From assembly GCF_009389715.1 (NCBI RefSeq), contig NW_024067676.1, positions 997,501 to 1,061,500 on the forward strand: a stretch of DNA of 64,000 nucleotides, read 5' to 3'. The DNA is from Phoenix dactylifera. Its lineage: Eukaryota > Streptophyta > Magnoliopsida > Arecales > Arecaceae. The notes below the pieces were generated by a model. That model was not told the origin of the DNA and made no database searches. It saw nothing but the letters and a program-made list of their open reading frames with translations. Both the position numbers and the translations under genes were made by a program. This document shows, piece after piece, positions 41,950 through 54,900 of the stretch. Positions within the stretch are counted from its first letter, which is position 1. The number at the start of each line of letters is the position of its first letter.

Positions 41950-44640
41950 ACATGCAATTGGCATAGTTCCATACTAATATGTCATTTTGTTTTTTTTTCT
42001 TCTTTTTTTGCTGTTTCAATTTTAATTTTTTTAATATTTTTTAATAATTATGGTTGTTTAATTTAGGATTTCAATATTGTTTACATGTCTTTTATGTCAA
42101 ATAGGTCTCAAAATTATAACATAATTGAATGAATGATTAACACATACACATATATAGTATCAAATGGATTTCAAGTACAAAATACATACCAATAACTAAA
42201 ATTTTATGGAGTCCCTATATCCTTTGTAGATGTTAGGATCTTGATTATAGTCTAGGTTTGGTGTATTACTCTAACTTTCCAAATAATTTGCCACTCAGCC
42301 TTGTAATCCATAAGCTCTGCCTTTTGCATGGCTACATTGATACAAATCCTCTATCTGATACCGGATTGGTCATATGAAGATGAAGGTAACAAAATTTGAT
42401 CCATAAGCTGTCTAAGGCCATGGAGGGTAGTAGCCATATGAATACAATGCATCAAATGAAAAATATCCATACAACTCATAGTCTAGCTATATCGAATATG
42501 ATCTTATATATGACTCGGATGCAAATACATTCATGGATCCTACTATATATGCAAGATCAACTACAATAGCAACACCATACCTTGGATCATCTTGGGAAGT
42601 CCGTCTTCTGTATGCAATCGTATCCTTGCATACTTTACTAGGTTGTGTACCATAATTCCATCCTATGTGGTATGAATGAATTGCAGCTTACCTATAAATT
42701 AAATATCATAGGGTTATGAGTCATATGCACCCCTACAATATCGATTGCCACCTCCCTAGCCATCATATCATTATTGTTCGAACTATCATTATCATCATTG
42801 CTGATATCGTGAGATGATCTAAGCAATTAGTAATCTGAGGGATCATTGGTTTCAGAATTAGAGTAAACAGCCTCCTCATCCACTCTCTACAATAGAAATG
42901 TGGTTCCTTTTTCTTTTTTTTTTTCTTTCTTGCTGATTTGAGGAACATCTTTCTTTTCCTAGATGTTTCTATCTATATAATCTACTAGGTGACTTGACTT
43001 AGCCCACCATCGCGAGTGACCCTACCTACCTAACTAGATTTGTTCTAGGATGGCCTCTTTTTAGTATCTTTTTATCGAAGCACTGGGAGGATGTCTCGAA
43101 CATGGAACCCTATGATGATGATCGACTCCCCTTGACCTCTATGATTGTTTGGTTATACATGAGTGTGATATACATCGTTTTACCCATTGTTCTATATCCA
43201 CTTCAATCTCCCTTGCTATGAAACTGACTAATAGAGGAGGCAATCATGACCTATCAAACTCTGGCTACTACTGCTAGCCATCAAGCCAACAGGTCATCAA
43301 ATCTTCCTCATCATATACAAATTTATTATGAAGTGGATCATCGTACTTAAACTCCATCTTCTTTTTCAATACACTTTAATTCAAGCCTCCAATAATAACA
43401 AACTTATACGAGGTTGTTCGAGTTCTTCTATATGAGGCAGTTTCTCTACTTACTGTGAACCAAGACGAATGTAAACCAGTTGTTCTTATAGTCATTGCAG
43501 AAGATTATCCACAAGAGGATCTGGATTGCCAACCTTCTGGGGGTTTTGGATGATTCAACGGAACCATTATTGGTATATAAATGCAATCAAGCAAATTACA
43601 TATCAGATACTACTCATCATAAAATATCATACCGATTATAGTTGATATCCTAAAATACTTGGACTTATGTTATCTTTACCTACTACTGCTATCCTCTCGT
43701 TGAATATGTGAAAGCCCTCCTTAAATGCTTTAGCTTGTGAAACACATCTTTGCCTGCCGCAGCTATCATCTTGCTAAAGCTCTGGGAGCCCTCCTTAAAT
43801 GTTTTAGTCTGTGAAACATACACATATTATATGATGTCAATGATTTGCTTGAGTTGAGAAACTAATGATCCCTTCTTCTATTAAAATTAACTTAAACTTC
43901 TCCAGATATTAAGCAGCAACTACCAAATCCGACTCTATCTTATAAATCATATTATGTAGGACAGTCAGAAGTTCCTTGCCCAGGTCCATTCTTGGAATAT
44001 TGCACTGAAACTTTGAATTTTGTAGTAGGCTTGATTTAGTTTATAAACAAATAATTGCACATAGATTTTATTGTACCGGAATAAATGGTACAAAAGTGAC
44101 CAAACCATCACTTGCTAGATGGAATTTCCTATCTATTTGGTAATCCCATCTCTACTCAATGATGTCAATATACTATTGAGCGTGCTTCAAGTCTACTTGC
44201 TTGATCTCGGCCTTAGCAACCATCATTATGCGATAAAAGAATTCCACCTGAGGATATCTTTCACTATCTAGGGCCCTTAGCATATGGTATAATGATGCAA
44301 TAGCCTTAACTATTCTCTCGGTCACTACAAAAATTATTGGCTTGTGACTAAGCCCTCCACATGACTGCCTTCTATGCTGACTTGGGAATATCTACTCTCC
44401 ACTCACCTCACAAAATAAAAAGCAATGAGTGATATGTTTCTATTTCTATCTTTATTTCTTTTAGCATGTATATAAGAATTTCATGCAATATATGAAGAGC
44501 TAGCTTAAAGGACAACTTTATAAGCAGAGCATCTTTTTGAATATTAACAAAGGATGAACGATATTGACAAGCTTTGACGCACATTGAATCTCAGATGTCT
44601 ACACATATAGCAAAAAATAATTACAATGACAATAATGACA
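41950..44640 (-). pseudogene. Decayed hAT-like transposase relic 1
   Basis: On the minus strand, scattered pieces in different frames read like a hAT transposase: TERIVKAIASLYHMLRALDS, ERYPQVEFFYRIMMVAKAEI, YIDIIE, RWDYQIDRKFHLAS, CNIPRMDLGKELLTVLHNMI and YKIESDLVVAA. These are followed by a degraded C-terminal half (42190-43450) whose landmarks recur in the same order in the relic at 55480-57540. There are many stops and frame changes. The assignment to hAT is from motif memory. Confidence 0.5.
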
Positions 44641-44649
44641 CGTAAAAAA

Positions 44650-45700
44650 ATAATAGAATTATTTAAGATTGGTTGGCCAAAGTCTAAGCTTAGGCTTTAT
44701 TTAGATTTGAAAAATATATACCCTACACCAATATGTATGGCTTTGAAGACTGAAGTATTGTAAAATGTATTAATGTATTTTGATATTGAATTAACTTTTC
44801 AATGGTGCATCAACATGTATTTTATTGGACTTACACTTTAAGAGATTAGTCATAGCCTATATCCATCCTTGGCTTGAATGTAGTACAAGTTTATGAATCT
44901 TTTCTAAGAGCTAGAATAGGAGGAATCTAGACTGAAATTTGGGCGAGGGTGGAACTTGAGCCTAGATCTTTGATACTAACTCCAAAAACTTAATTTTTTA
45001 CGACCTATGCTTGTTGACACTTTTGGTACAAGTTATAATACTTAACATGTATAAATACAGAAAATATCAATAAACTTCCTAAACCTTAGAATAGTTTAGG
45101 CTATCACGCTCTAATCTTTTTTATTATCTTCAACATTAGACTTTAGACCCTTGTAAAAGAAGATAGTTTGTTATTAATACATTCTGTAAATGCATGCAAT
45201 TCACCTACTCCTATAATTCGCATGTAATATAAGACTAACAATCCAATATCATTTGCTATGCTTCCTCTTAGAGTTTCACAGCACCCAAGAGACCGATCAA
45301 AGTTAGTTCTCTAGTTCCTATCATGCAACATATATGTGAAAAGAAAAAGAAAAAAAAAGGAAAAAACTCAAAAGTTGTTGCTATATGCTCAAAGGAAAAG
45401 CAAAAATAATACTAACTCAGGTCAACAAAGTCAAATAAAAGATGAAAACAATAATAACATCCATAAGTGGCTCCCCGGCTGGCCATATGGGGAAAGAGAT
45501 CCCCGTACGGTGTTTCCTAATTAGATTAGTCATTTTTAATAATCCTCCTTGGCTCTAATGCATCATATATTAATCAAGCACCCCCTCAATCGCAAGAATT
45601 TTCAGTACTCAGCCCCAAACAGCAAACTTTCTCACTGACGAATCCTTACCGTCCACCTTCAGGTGGGTCCCCGCGCCAAAATACAAGGCGTGTTCTCCTC
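44650..45700. other. AT-rich spacer upstream of the auxilin-like gene
   Basis: No gene is seen. The last part (45540-45700) becomes GC-richer toward the promoter of the next gene. Confidence 0.4.
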
Positions 45701-45915
45701 CCTCTCGACCGACCGGGGCCTACTCCGCGAGCCAAAAGTTTAATCCCCGTTCCCACCCCACCAAACCCCGGTCTCTCGGGCTCGCACCATCCACAGCCCC
45801 CCCCCCCCCTTCTCTCGCCTCCGCAGGCTCGCCGCCGATAACCGGAGCTCCGCGGCGATCGAAGCCCTCGGCCGAGATCTCCAACCCCTGCAGCTCGATC
45901 GCCGCCCCCCCGACT
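45701..45915 (+). promoter_or_regulatory. GC-rich 5' region of the auxilin-like gene
   Basis: GC-rich, C-tract-containing (45798-45810) sequence directly before the ATG at 45916, consistent with promoter and 5' UTR. No TATA box is evident. Confidence 0.4.
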
Positions 45916-48900
45916 ATGGACGAGTTCCCCGGCCTCCTGGCCCGGGACTTCGGATTCCGGCCCCAGGGAAAGAACGCACCCATGGCCGCCCCCAAGGCCG
46001 CTTCCGTTGGCGGCGTCAATATTGGGTCCGGATCTGCCCGATCCTCCGCGTCGTCCAACTACGGGAGCAAGTCAAGATCCGGCTGGAATTCAACCGGCGA
46101 TTCCCTCTTCGGGGATCACGGCGTTGGGATCTCCGACAGCCGGAGCCCCCCGACCTACGACGACGTCTTTGGCGGCCCCCCGAGTAAATCGAATTCCTCC
46201 TCCCATGGCCGCTCGGCGTCCGCTAACTCCCATCCTTCTTTTGACTCCATTTTCGAGGATTTGAAGGATTCCGGGGCGAAGCTGGCGACGAAGTCGCCCG
46301 TGTATGATAAGCCCGTCTATGATGATGACATATTTGATGGGGTTCCCGGAATAAAGAGCTCATCGGTCAAGTATGATGATGTCTTTGCCTCGGTGTCGGC
46401 CGGATCCAATCACGTCTCGTCACCACCGTATGATGATCTTCTTGAGAATCTTGGGAAGGCAATACCGGAGTCAAAGAGTGCGGTTGATAAGAGATCGGGG
46501 GAGCAGAAAGATCAGGACTCGTCTGGATTCGAGGAGCTGATACCTGGATTTGGCGGGAGCAGTCCTCTACAAAAAAGGTACAATCTTGGCTCCATCAATG
46601 TCTTGACGATCTTATTCTGTTGTAAATGTTGAATTTTGTGGCTTTTGTCGGAGCATCTTTGCTTTTCTTCCAATATTGCTAGACCAAAGGTGGACTAATT
46701 ATCCTTATTAAACATACATTCTACTAAGGAAAAATTTGATATTAGAATTCTAAGTCTTGTAGAGCATTTTCTTAATCGAATCACAGAGAATCTGTTTAAA
46801 TATGAGACCAGTCAGCCGTTATAATTATTTGTTTCTCGCCTTAAGTACTTGTTCCTAAATGCTGGTTCAAAGTAATAAATGGGAGGATTTAGACTTGTCA
46901 TTATTAATTTTCTGTTTTTTCTTTCAATCCCTTATGGTTTTGAGGAACTAAAAACTTGCATTAGACAAACGATCTTTTCTTGAAGAAAGAAGGGCAAGCT
47001 GATGCTATGTTGAAACATAATCCATTAATTCATATTGTCAAGCCTGTTACCAGATTGCAATTTCACTCCCTTTCCTGATTTCCTTCCGTTGCTATTTCGA
47101 GCTATGAACAACGGTAAATGTATTAATTCTCAATCAAATTTCAGGATAATTTACTATCTCTATGCTTCTGGAAGTATTGGGATATTTAACGGTTTGAGAA
47201 AAGTTTTTCTTGTTAATTCTACCTTTTCAATTCTTCTCCATCATTATTTTTGTTTTATTTTCTTCTTCTTCTTACAGACAAGGTACAAATGTCCTGATAT
47301 GTACAATAATATCATACATCATGTATCATGCAAGTCCTTATTAACATCATGTACATCCTTTGTATCTTAATGGGTATGCACCAACATAGCATAGAAACCA
47401 GTATGAGTATGCACATGAATGTAGCAACCTTTATCTTGTATAACAAAGTGACAGAGTAGAGTGTGTACAAAATCAATGCTAATTAAATTACCTTATGATT
47501 TGTTCTTTCAAATTTTGTATTGTTGTTTATCTTTGGTTGTAGTTATTAATATAGTTTAGTTTTCATATTTGAGTAGCTTTTGAACTATTTGACATGATTG
47601 TAAGTATCAAGTATTCGTTCTACAAGTTTAGGATATGCCTAAAGCTATTAAAAATTTACAAGTAGAAAAGTTATATTTATGTATATCTAGAATATACATT
47701 AAGAGTGAGTCATGTACCTTTCCAGTGTCATTGCGGGCAACTTTTGATCGTTGTGTGCTGCAATTCACATACAGTGTCATATGTTGAACCATACCACTGA
47801 AAAAAGAAGACCTGAAAAAAATTGTTTATCTTGTTTTTTGGATTGTTATACTATCACAAGGTTGCACAAAATTGACTCCGGAGCAGCCAATATATCCATC
47901 ATATGCTCACTAATGTCTTTTAGAGTTACACAACCAAATTCATCAAGTTTTTATAAAGTTCCAAATATCTATGTTTGATCTTAGTGAGCTAGGTATCGCT
48001 CTCTCCTCTCCTTGGAGGAGGTCTTGTTTTCAAACATTGGGTCATTGATTACCAAACCGAGCCGAATTAGATGATTCTGCTTGTACTGAACCAAACCGAC
48101 GTCAAGTCGGAATGGTTTGCAGGTTTTTTTTTTGGTTCGATAATAATACCCTACAGTTCGAATGTCTCTCTCTCTCTCCAACTCAGTAATAACCTCCGAC
48201 GGTCCGAGTCGTTTGATGTCCAAGACCGTCGAGGCTCATCTTCACTCTCTCTTGCTCTCTCTCTCCCATTAAAGAAAGAATCCACCCAATTTGAAACTTT
48301 GGCCTCCTATCCCAAACCCTCGATCCCTCCAATTTGTCAACCTAAACCCTAGATCCCCACAACCCCCTCTATGCCTCCCCTTCTTAAAACCCTCGACACC
48401 CACAACCACTTCCCCTCTCCCCTTCCCCTTGAAATGCTACATCCTAACCCCCCATTGGAGCAACTTGACGGTTGGACTGTCGCCGCCGCCAAGAGATTGC
48501 TGGTCTCTAAGAATGGCCAGGTCACCATGATGGATGACACGAGAGGGGAGGAAAGTGGAGCTTTGATAGCTTCGCTTTGGTCCTTGAAGGGAAAATCGGA
48601 AGATAAGGGCTCAGAATCGGCTAAAAATCATCTCTGATACCATCGCTCTAGTGGAAAACGATGTCAGATCGGCTCGAAATCAGCTCTGGCTTCTCTCTCT
48701 ATCCTCCTCCTTCGGATCCGACCTCTCTCCAGCCTCTCTCCGTCATCGCGAAGCCATCGAAGGTCGTCTAGTCCCATCAAAGCTTGTCCCTCCCTCTCTC
48801 TCGCACCCTTTTGTTCCTCTCCCCCTCTCCCTCTCCCTCCCTTCTTCCTCTCCGGTTCTCTCTCTCCTACCCTTGATTTCGGTATGTTGGTTCGATACGA

Positions 48901-51900
48901 TATGGATTGGTACCATACCACACCAATCACCGACCAGCATGCCTATTGGTACCGGTTGTGCAATCCTTGTCTTGGGTGGTGCATTCTCAAATACCTGGAC
49001 ATTGCAGTTTACCTTGTTCGATAATAATTAGCCACCTTTATTTTCAAAATAATGGCTCTAAAAATGACATAAATCACCAATATGAAGGACACCAAGATGG
49101 CACTAAAATATCAATATAACGAATAAAAAGATCATTCATAACCGATTTGAGCCGGTTTTAGTTGAAACTTGCCAAAACCATCGAATATTGGACTCAAACC
49201 AGTTAGTTCCAAAATTGGCTTAGACTAAGGTTTTGGCCAAAATAGATCCATTATCCAAAACATCAAACCTTGATTTACAAGTTAAAAGTCCCCAAGATTG
49301 TTGTTTGGCTACAATTTATGATTTGTGTTGTCATTGCTATTTTTCTTCCAACTACTTTCTTTTATTCCACTTTTGTTATTTCTTATTATATGTTAGGGTA
49401 GTTTACAAATCATCTTATACGCATTGAGAATGGTGATACCATTTATTTGAATGAAGAGCAAAGATGGTTCCGAAGTCTTGTTCCTATTATTAGGCTTTGT
49501 TGATTATATGTTGGTCACAACTCATCTAAATCCAATCATTAAGCTTATGCCTTTAGTTGCCTTATAGCTTGTTGCCTCACCCTTAGAGGGCTCAACTGCA
49601 TTTTCTCTCCACTTATTTTAAATACTACTGAGTAAAAGGATTAAGGATTAAATCAGTCATTGGGAAGGTCTCTTATCGATTATATATTATTATCAATTTC
49701 AACCTTACATGAGTTGGTGCATTGGTTTGATGAAAGAAGTTCACTATTTCAAAACCTTGTCATCTTCTCTCTTCATCTATGCCACATTACCTAGTTATGG
49801 TCTTAGCAATCCAAGTTCTTGGGAGGGGCGAACTGGGGACATACTTAATCTTTGACTTTATATTTTATTTTTTTTGCACAAAGTGGCTGCCCATGACTTG
49901 AACCTACGCCATTGTGCTTGTTAGCCAAGCCTTTTCCGTTGCATTAAGCAATGACCCTCTCGTCTCTCTTTCATCCATACTCTTTACAGTTTGATGGGGA
50001 TCTTAAATATCTCATAACTTGCATTAAGTCAAACTACAATCATAATTTTAAGTCTTTTGATTGCCAGCTGCCTTTAGAGGTTTCATGGCTTGCCTCTCTC
50101 CCAACCAGGGACTTGACACGGGTACTTAGATGATGCTGAGTAGTTAATTGCTTGTAAGAATTTGCTTATTCCTTTAGCATTTTGACTTTGATTGGAATTC
50201 CATAGCTGACTGGATTCAGAGTTGTGCTCAATAACTGACCCATTTTGATGAAAAAAAACTCGGATGATGATGATGATTCAGTTTTGACCTTATATTTCTT
50301 TTCTTTTCTTTTTCCAGGAGTCTCATATAGCTTACCATCAATATTTTTAAATTAGTATCTACTCTCAACTTTTCAGAATTTAACTTATCACAGTTCCAAG
50401 TTAATTTATTTTCACCTACGAAAGCATTCATTGTTTGTTGGCACTAGCCTGTGGTCAACCATGTTGCCTATATTGATGCACTTACACTGGCAATATTTTA
50501 CAATCTCCAAAGTGTACTACATGGATGCTTAACAAAATTTGTTTTAATAGTTAAGAACTTGATTTAAAGTAAACCATTTTTCCTTTTATAAATGCCTGCA
50601 TTGTTTTATTAAGTAATTTTGCTTTCCTAGGGAAAATGTATGAAGTTGATGGAGGAGAATAGAGTTATGAACTGAGTCTATTTGTTGAGTTTTGTTTTGG
50701 TTATCAATTTTCATATCCTGATGCATCTTCATATGTTTGTGACTGTATGGAGATGTTATGTACCTTATCTTGGCATTTCACATTTTCATCTGATATTCAT
50801 GAATTATCTTGGCTCTACGTTAGTTTCTTCCCTCCTAAGTTTTTGGCCATCCATGTGGAAAATCTCCTCTCAAAATGCTGGTTATTTTGTAGAACTCATT
50901 ATCTAATATATCCTCCACCTTTCTTTTGGTTGTGTTCTAAATTTCTTTATTTGGTAGTTTTCTTTCAATCATTCATATTTAAGTGCTCATATTCTTGCAT
51001 TAAATATGTTATTTGTCTATTATCTTTTCAAACTTTGAATGTTGTTTGCAGGGAGATTCCAGAGACTAACCAACAAAAAGTTAAACCAACTGCAAGTACT
51101 CCAGAAGATCCTTTTGTTGTTTTGGAAACAACATCTACCTCGGCATATTCATCCTCCGGGATATTCAATGACCCTTTGGAACACATTAGTAGGACTGCCA
51201 ACTCTGGAAGCACAAAAGCTGATGCTTCTGCCAGTGGTGTGATATTTGATGATGCTAATGTGTTTGATGGCTTCTCAAATTCAATGCCTTCGTATACAAG
51301 TGAGATGAATGATGACCAGAAGGGCAGGAACCCCCCAAAAAATGTCCAGAGCACAAGCCCTGGGCATCGTTTTGGGAAAGAACCACCGCAACGATCTTCA
51401 ATGGAGGCTTTTGAAAATATTGCTCCAAAAATGTGGTCAACTAAATCTTCTGATTCTCAGAAGTCTGTTCGTAGAAACAATTCAGATACATATGGAAGAA
51501 ATGCCATGGCAGACCAATCTCCCAAATCTGATGACCATTTGGAAAGAGCAAGTGATGCATGGCTTACTGTTAACGAAATTCCTCTCTTCACACAACCTAC
51601 AAGTGCTCCATCACCTTCAAGACCTCCTCCTCCACTTGTCATTAAAGCGGCACCCTTTGTAGCAAATGTTAGAAGAAGGGATAATGAATCTTTTTCACAG
51701 TCTAGTCAAAGCTATCCTTACCCTAAAGATTCAGAGAAGAAATCTGGTGTATCTCCAATAGATGAACTAGAAGACTTTGCCATGGGAAAGCCTCAAATGT
51801 ATGCTCATGATCGTGAAGAAGTATTCTCCAATGAAGAAGAAATTGAAACAAATTCAGCTGCAGCAGCATCTGCAGCTGCTATGAAGGAGGCCATGGATAG

Positions 51901-54900
51901 AGCTGAAGCAAAGATTAAACATGCTAGGGAGGTAAGGGGGAGAGAACGAGCACAGCAAGAAAGAGATGAAAAAGCAAAGTCAGATGCCCAGGATCTAGAA
52001 GATAATGAGAAACAAGAAAACCTAGATCGTGAATGGGAACAAAAGGAAAGGGAGGAGAAGGAGCAAAAGAGACTTGAAAGGGTGAGAGAACTAGAACTTG
52101 AGAGGGAAAGGGGAAGGGCAAGGCAAGCTGTGGAAAGGGCTACAAGAGAAGCACGGGAAAGAGCAGCTGCTGAAGCCCGTGCAAAAGCTGAGAGGGCCGC
52201 TTGCGGGAAGGCAGTAGCTGAAGCACGGCAGCGTGCTGAGAGAGCTGCAGTACAGAGGGCAGCGGCTGAAGCACGTGAAAGAGCTGCAGCAGAGGCAAGG
52301 GAAAGAGCTGAGAGGGCAACTGCAGAAGCTAAGGAAAGATCAGCTGCAGAAGCCAGAGAAAAGGCTGCTGCAGCAAAGGAGAGGGCTGCTGCTGAAGCTA
52401 GAGAGAAGGCTGCAGCTGAAAGGGCTGCTGTGGAGAGAGCTGCAGCAGAAGCTCGGATAAGAGCTGAAAGGGCAGCAGTAGATAGAGCTAATGCAGAAGC
52501 TCGTGAAAGGGCTGCTGCTGCTGCCAGAGAAAAACAGAACAAGACGGAAAATGATCTCGAGTCATTCTTTGGTATGGGTGCTCGAGCAAACAGTGCACCG
52601 AAGCAAAGTGCTACATCCTCGGTGAGAACCTATGTCTAAAATTTGGCAGCATCTGTTGTGATTTAAGCAGGTTACCACTTACTACGTGGATGTTTCAGGA
52701 GACTACGTTTGACACTCAAGCTCAAGGCAGGGGCAGTGCTGATGGAGCTCGGAAGAAATCTTCTGGTTCCTCATCCACCATGAAAAAAAAGGCATCATCT
52801 ACAACACATATTGTGGATGACTTGAGTTCCATTTTTGGAGGTAATATTCTTTGGATTTAACTTGTATTATTTTATGCCATCATGTAGGTTCTTGCTTGCT
52901 TAATAACTGCTATTCAACTAACTTGTTATTATTATCACTATTTTTTTTGAAGCCCCTTCATCCTCGGGAGAATTTCAAGAAATTGAGGGAGAGAGCGATG
53001 AGAGAAGAAAAGCTAGACTTGAGAGACACCAAAGAACGCTTGAGCGTGCGGTAATTGTGTTTTTGTCTGTATTGTACTGCTTAAAACTGAAGATAGACAC
53101 CTGCACCCACCACTGACAGTTGAACAAGAAGTCTAAACACTGTAGCTATTATTATTAAAACTGAAGATAGACACCTGCTAACTCTGTTTGTCCAGGCAAA
53201 AGCTCTGGCTGAGAAGAATGAGCGTGATTTGCAAACACAGAGGGAGCAGGAAGAGAGACATGTAAGCCCTCTAATCCTGAATGAAGCAGTTAATTTTCAC
53301 ATTTATTTACATTCAAACTATATATATGAAAGTATCACTTCACTTATAATTGCATTTGATCTAGGTTCTTGTTCTGAAGACCTTTTCTCTGTCATGTCAG
53401 TTGTTACTTCCTCTAATGCTGCTCTATGCTGTTTTCAGAGGATTGCTGAAACACTGGATATTGAGGTAAAACGGTGGTCAGCAGGGAAAGAAGGCAACTT
53501 ACGGGCCTTACTATCAACATTGCAATATGTGAGCTAGTTTTCTTTTCTTGTATAAATTTTGTTGCTTTCTTGAAGATGTTTCTTGATTGTCATTTTTCAT
53601 CTTTAAAATTTTTTTGTCTCTCCTTTTTCTCCTATTTTGGCATCCCAGATTCTAATGCTTGTATTCTTAGTTGGTTGTGCCATGTTTTTTTGTGTTAGGT
53701 GTTTTTGTCTTATATAGATTTTTGTTTGGATTGGTATTGCATAGTAGATGGTGACATAGCGCTGCTTATTGTTTGGTGAAGTCCTGAGGATGATCTTTTG
53801 AAACAGTGGCATGTGACTGTTGCAGTTGACTGCTGATTCACTAGTTTCAGAATTTTAATTACTTTTTGAACTTCTGCAAGCAGACATCACTTATATTGTA
53901 GTATCGCTTGTATCGTGATTCTACAATCTGTCACCAGTAATGTGGGATACCTAGTTGACTAATTTCCTTGATGAACTTTTTCCTTTTTCTTTTTGTCTCA
54001 TATACCCAGATCTTAATTTGCCTTTGAATTTGTTAATTTTTTGGGTATTCATGTTCTACATTCATGGTCCATAAACTGCATACCATTAATTTCAGAAAAT
54101 GAGTTTGTGATGCCAAAACCAAAATACAGTAGCAAGACATTATATTTTCAGTTAACAAAAGTAACAAGCCTTACTCCATCTTTTTATCTTTGTGCACCCT
54201 ACTTCACTAGGCTTCTTTCACAGGGCCAATTTACCTGAAAAGAAAACATCGTCCAGTCAATTATCAATGGTCCATCCAACTCATCTTTACTCCATACCTT
54301 TTTTTAGTCCACCAAGGTTAGGGCCCACTACATCTTTGCCTACATTGCAAATAGCCTTGTTATATCAAATTGTTACCCTTTAACCTCCAATTGGTGCTAC
54401 TCCTAAATGTCCTTTATGTTTTTAAAATGTTAGAGCCTAGAACCTCCAATTGGTGCACTCACCATATTGCACATTTCCACACCATTTAGTATTTTAGTGC
54501 ATACTTCCAATGTTCCCTTCCTCATCATCCACCAATTTATCTTTTCTATATCTCTCACATGTGTTTCTAAGATCAGTAATAGCCGTACGTCAGTTATTCC
54601 TCATTGTCTTTCATTCTTCTAATCATTGCTTCAAAGTTAATTCCTTCCGACAAATTGGTCTTCCATGTATCACATCAAAACCTTCTTAATTGCCTAGACT
54701 AAGAATTTGCCAGCATTTGTAGAGGGATGACATTGGGTTGAGAATTGGCAGCATAGTTGTCATTTGTTTTAAAGATCAAACTTTGCCTTATCAAACCAAT
54801 ACCAATCTGAACCGATAAGGTGCAGTTTAAGGTAAGATGCATTTGTAGAGGGAGATAGGTGTTGCTGAATTATTAATAATATAGGATACATTTGACCTAT

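Larger units (their letters stand above)
46578..51051 (+). other. Auxilin-like gene intron 1
   Basis: A 4.5-kb intron. It holds a CT-rich, possibly inserted block at 47990-48900 and a SINE fragment at about 49874-49965. The rest is AT-rich with nothing recognised. Confidence 0.75.

Noticed and set aside
51805..52542. 245-codon Ala/Ser-rich minus-strand frame
   Set aside because: It is the antisense shadow of the Ala/Glu/Arg coiled coil in auxilin exon 2; the plus-strand frame fits the gene structure and family.
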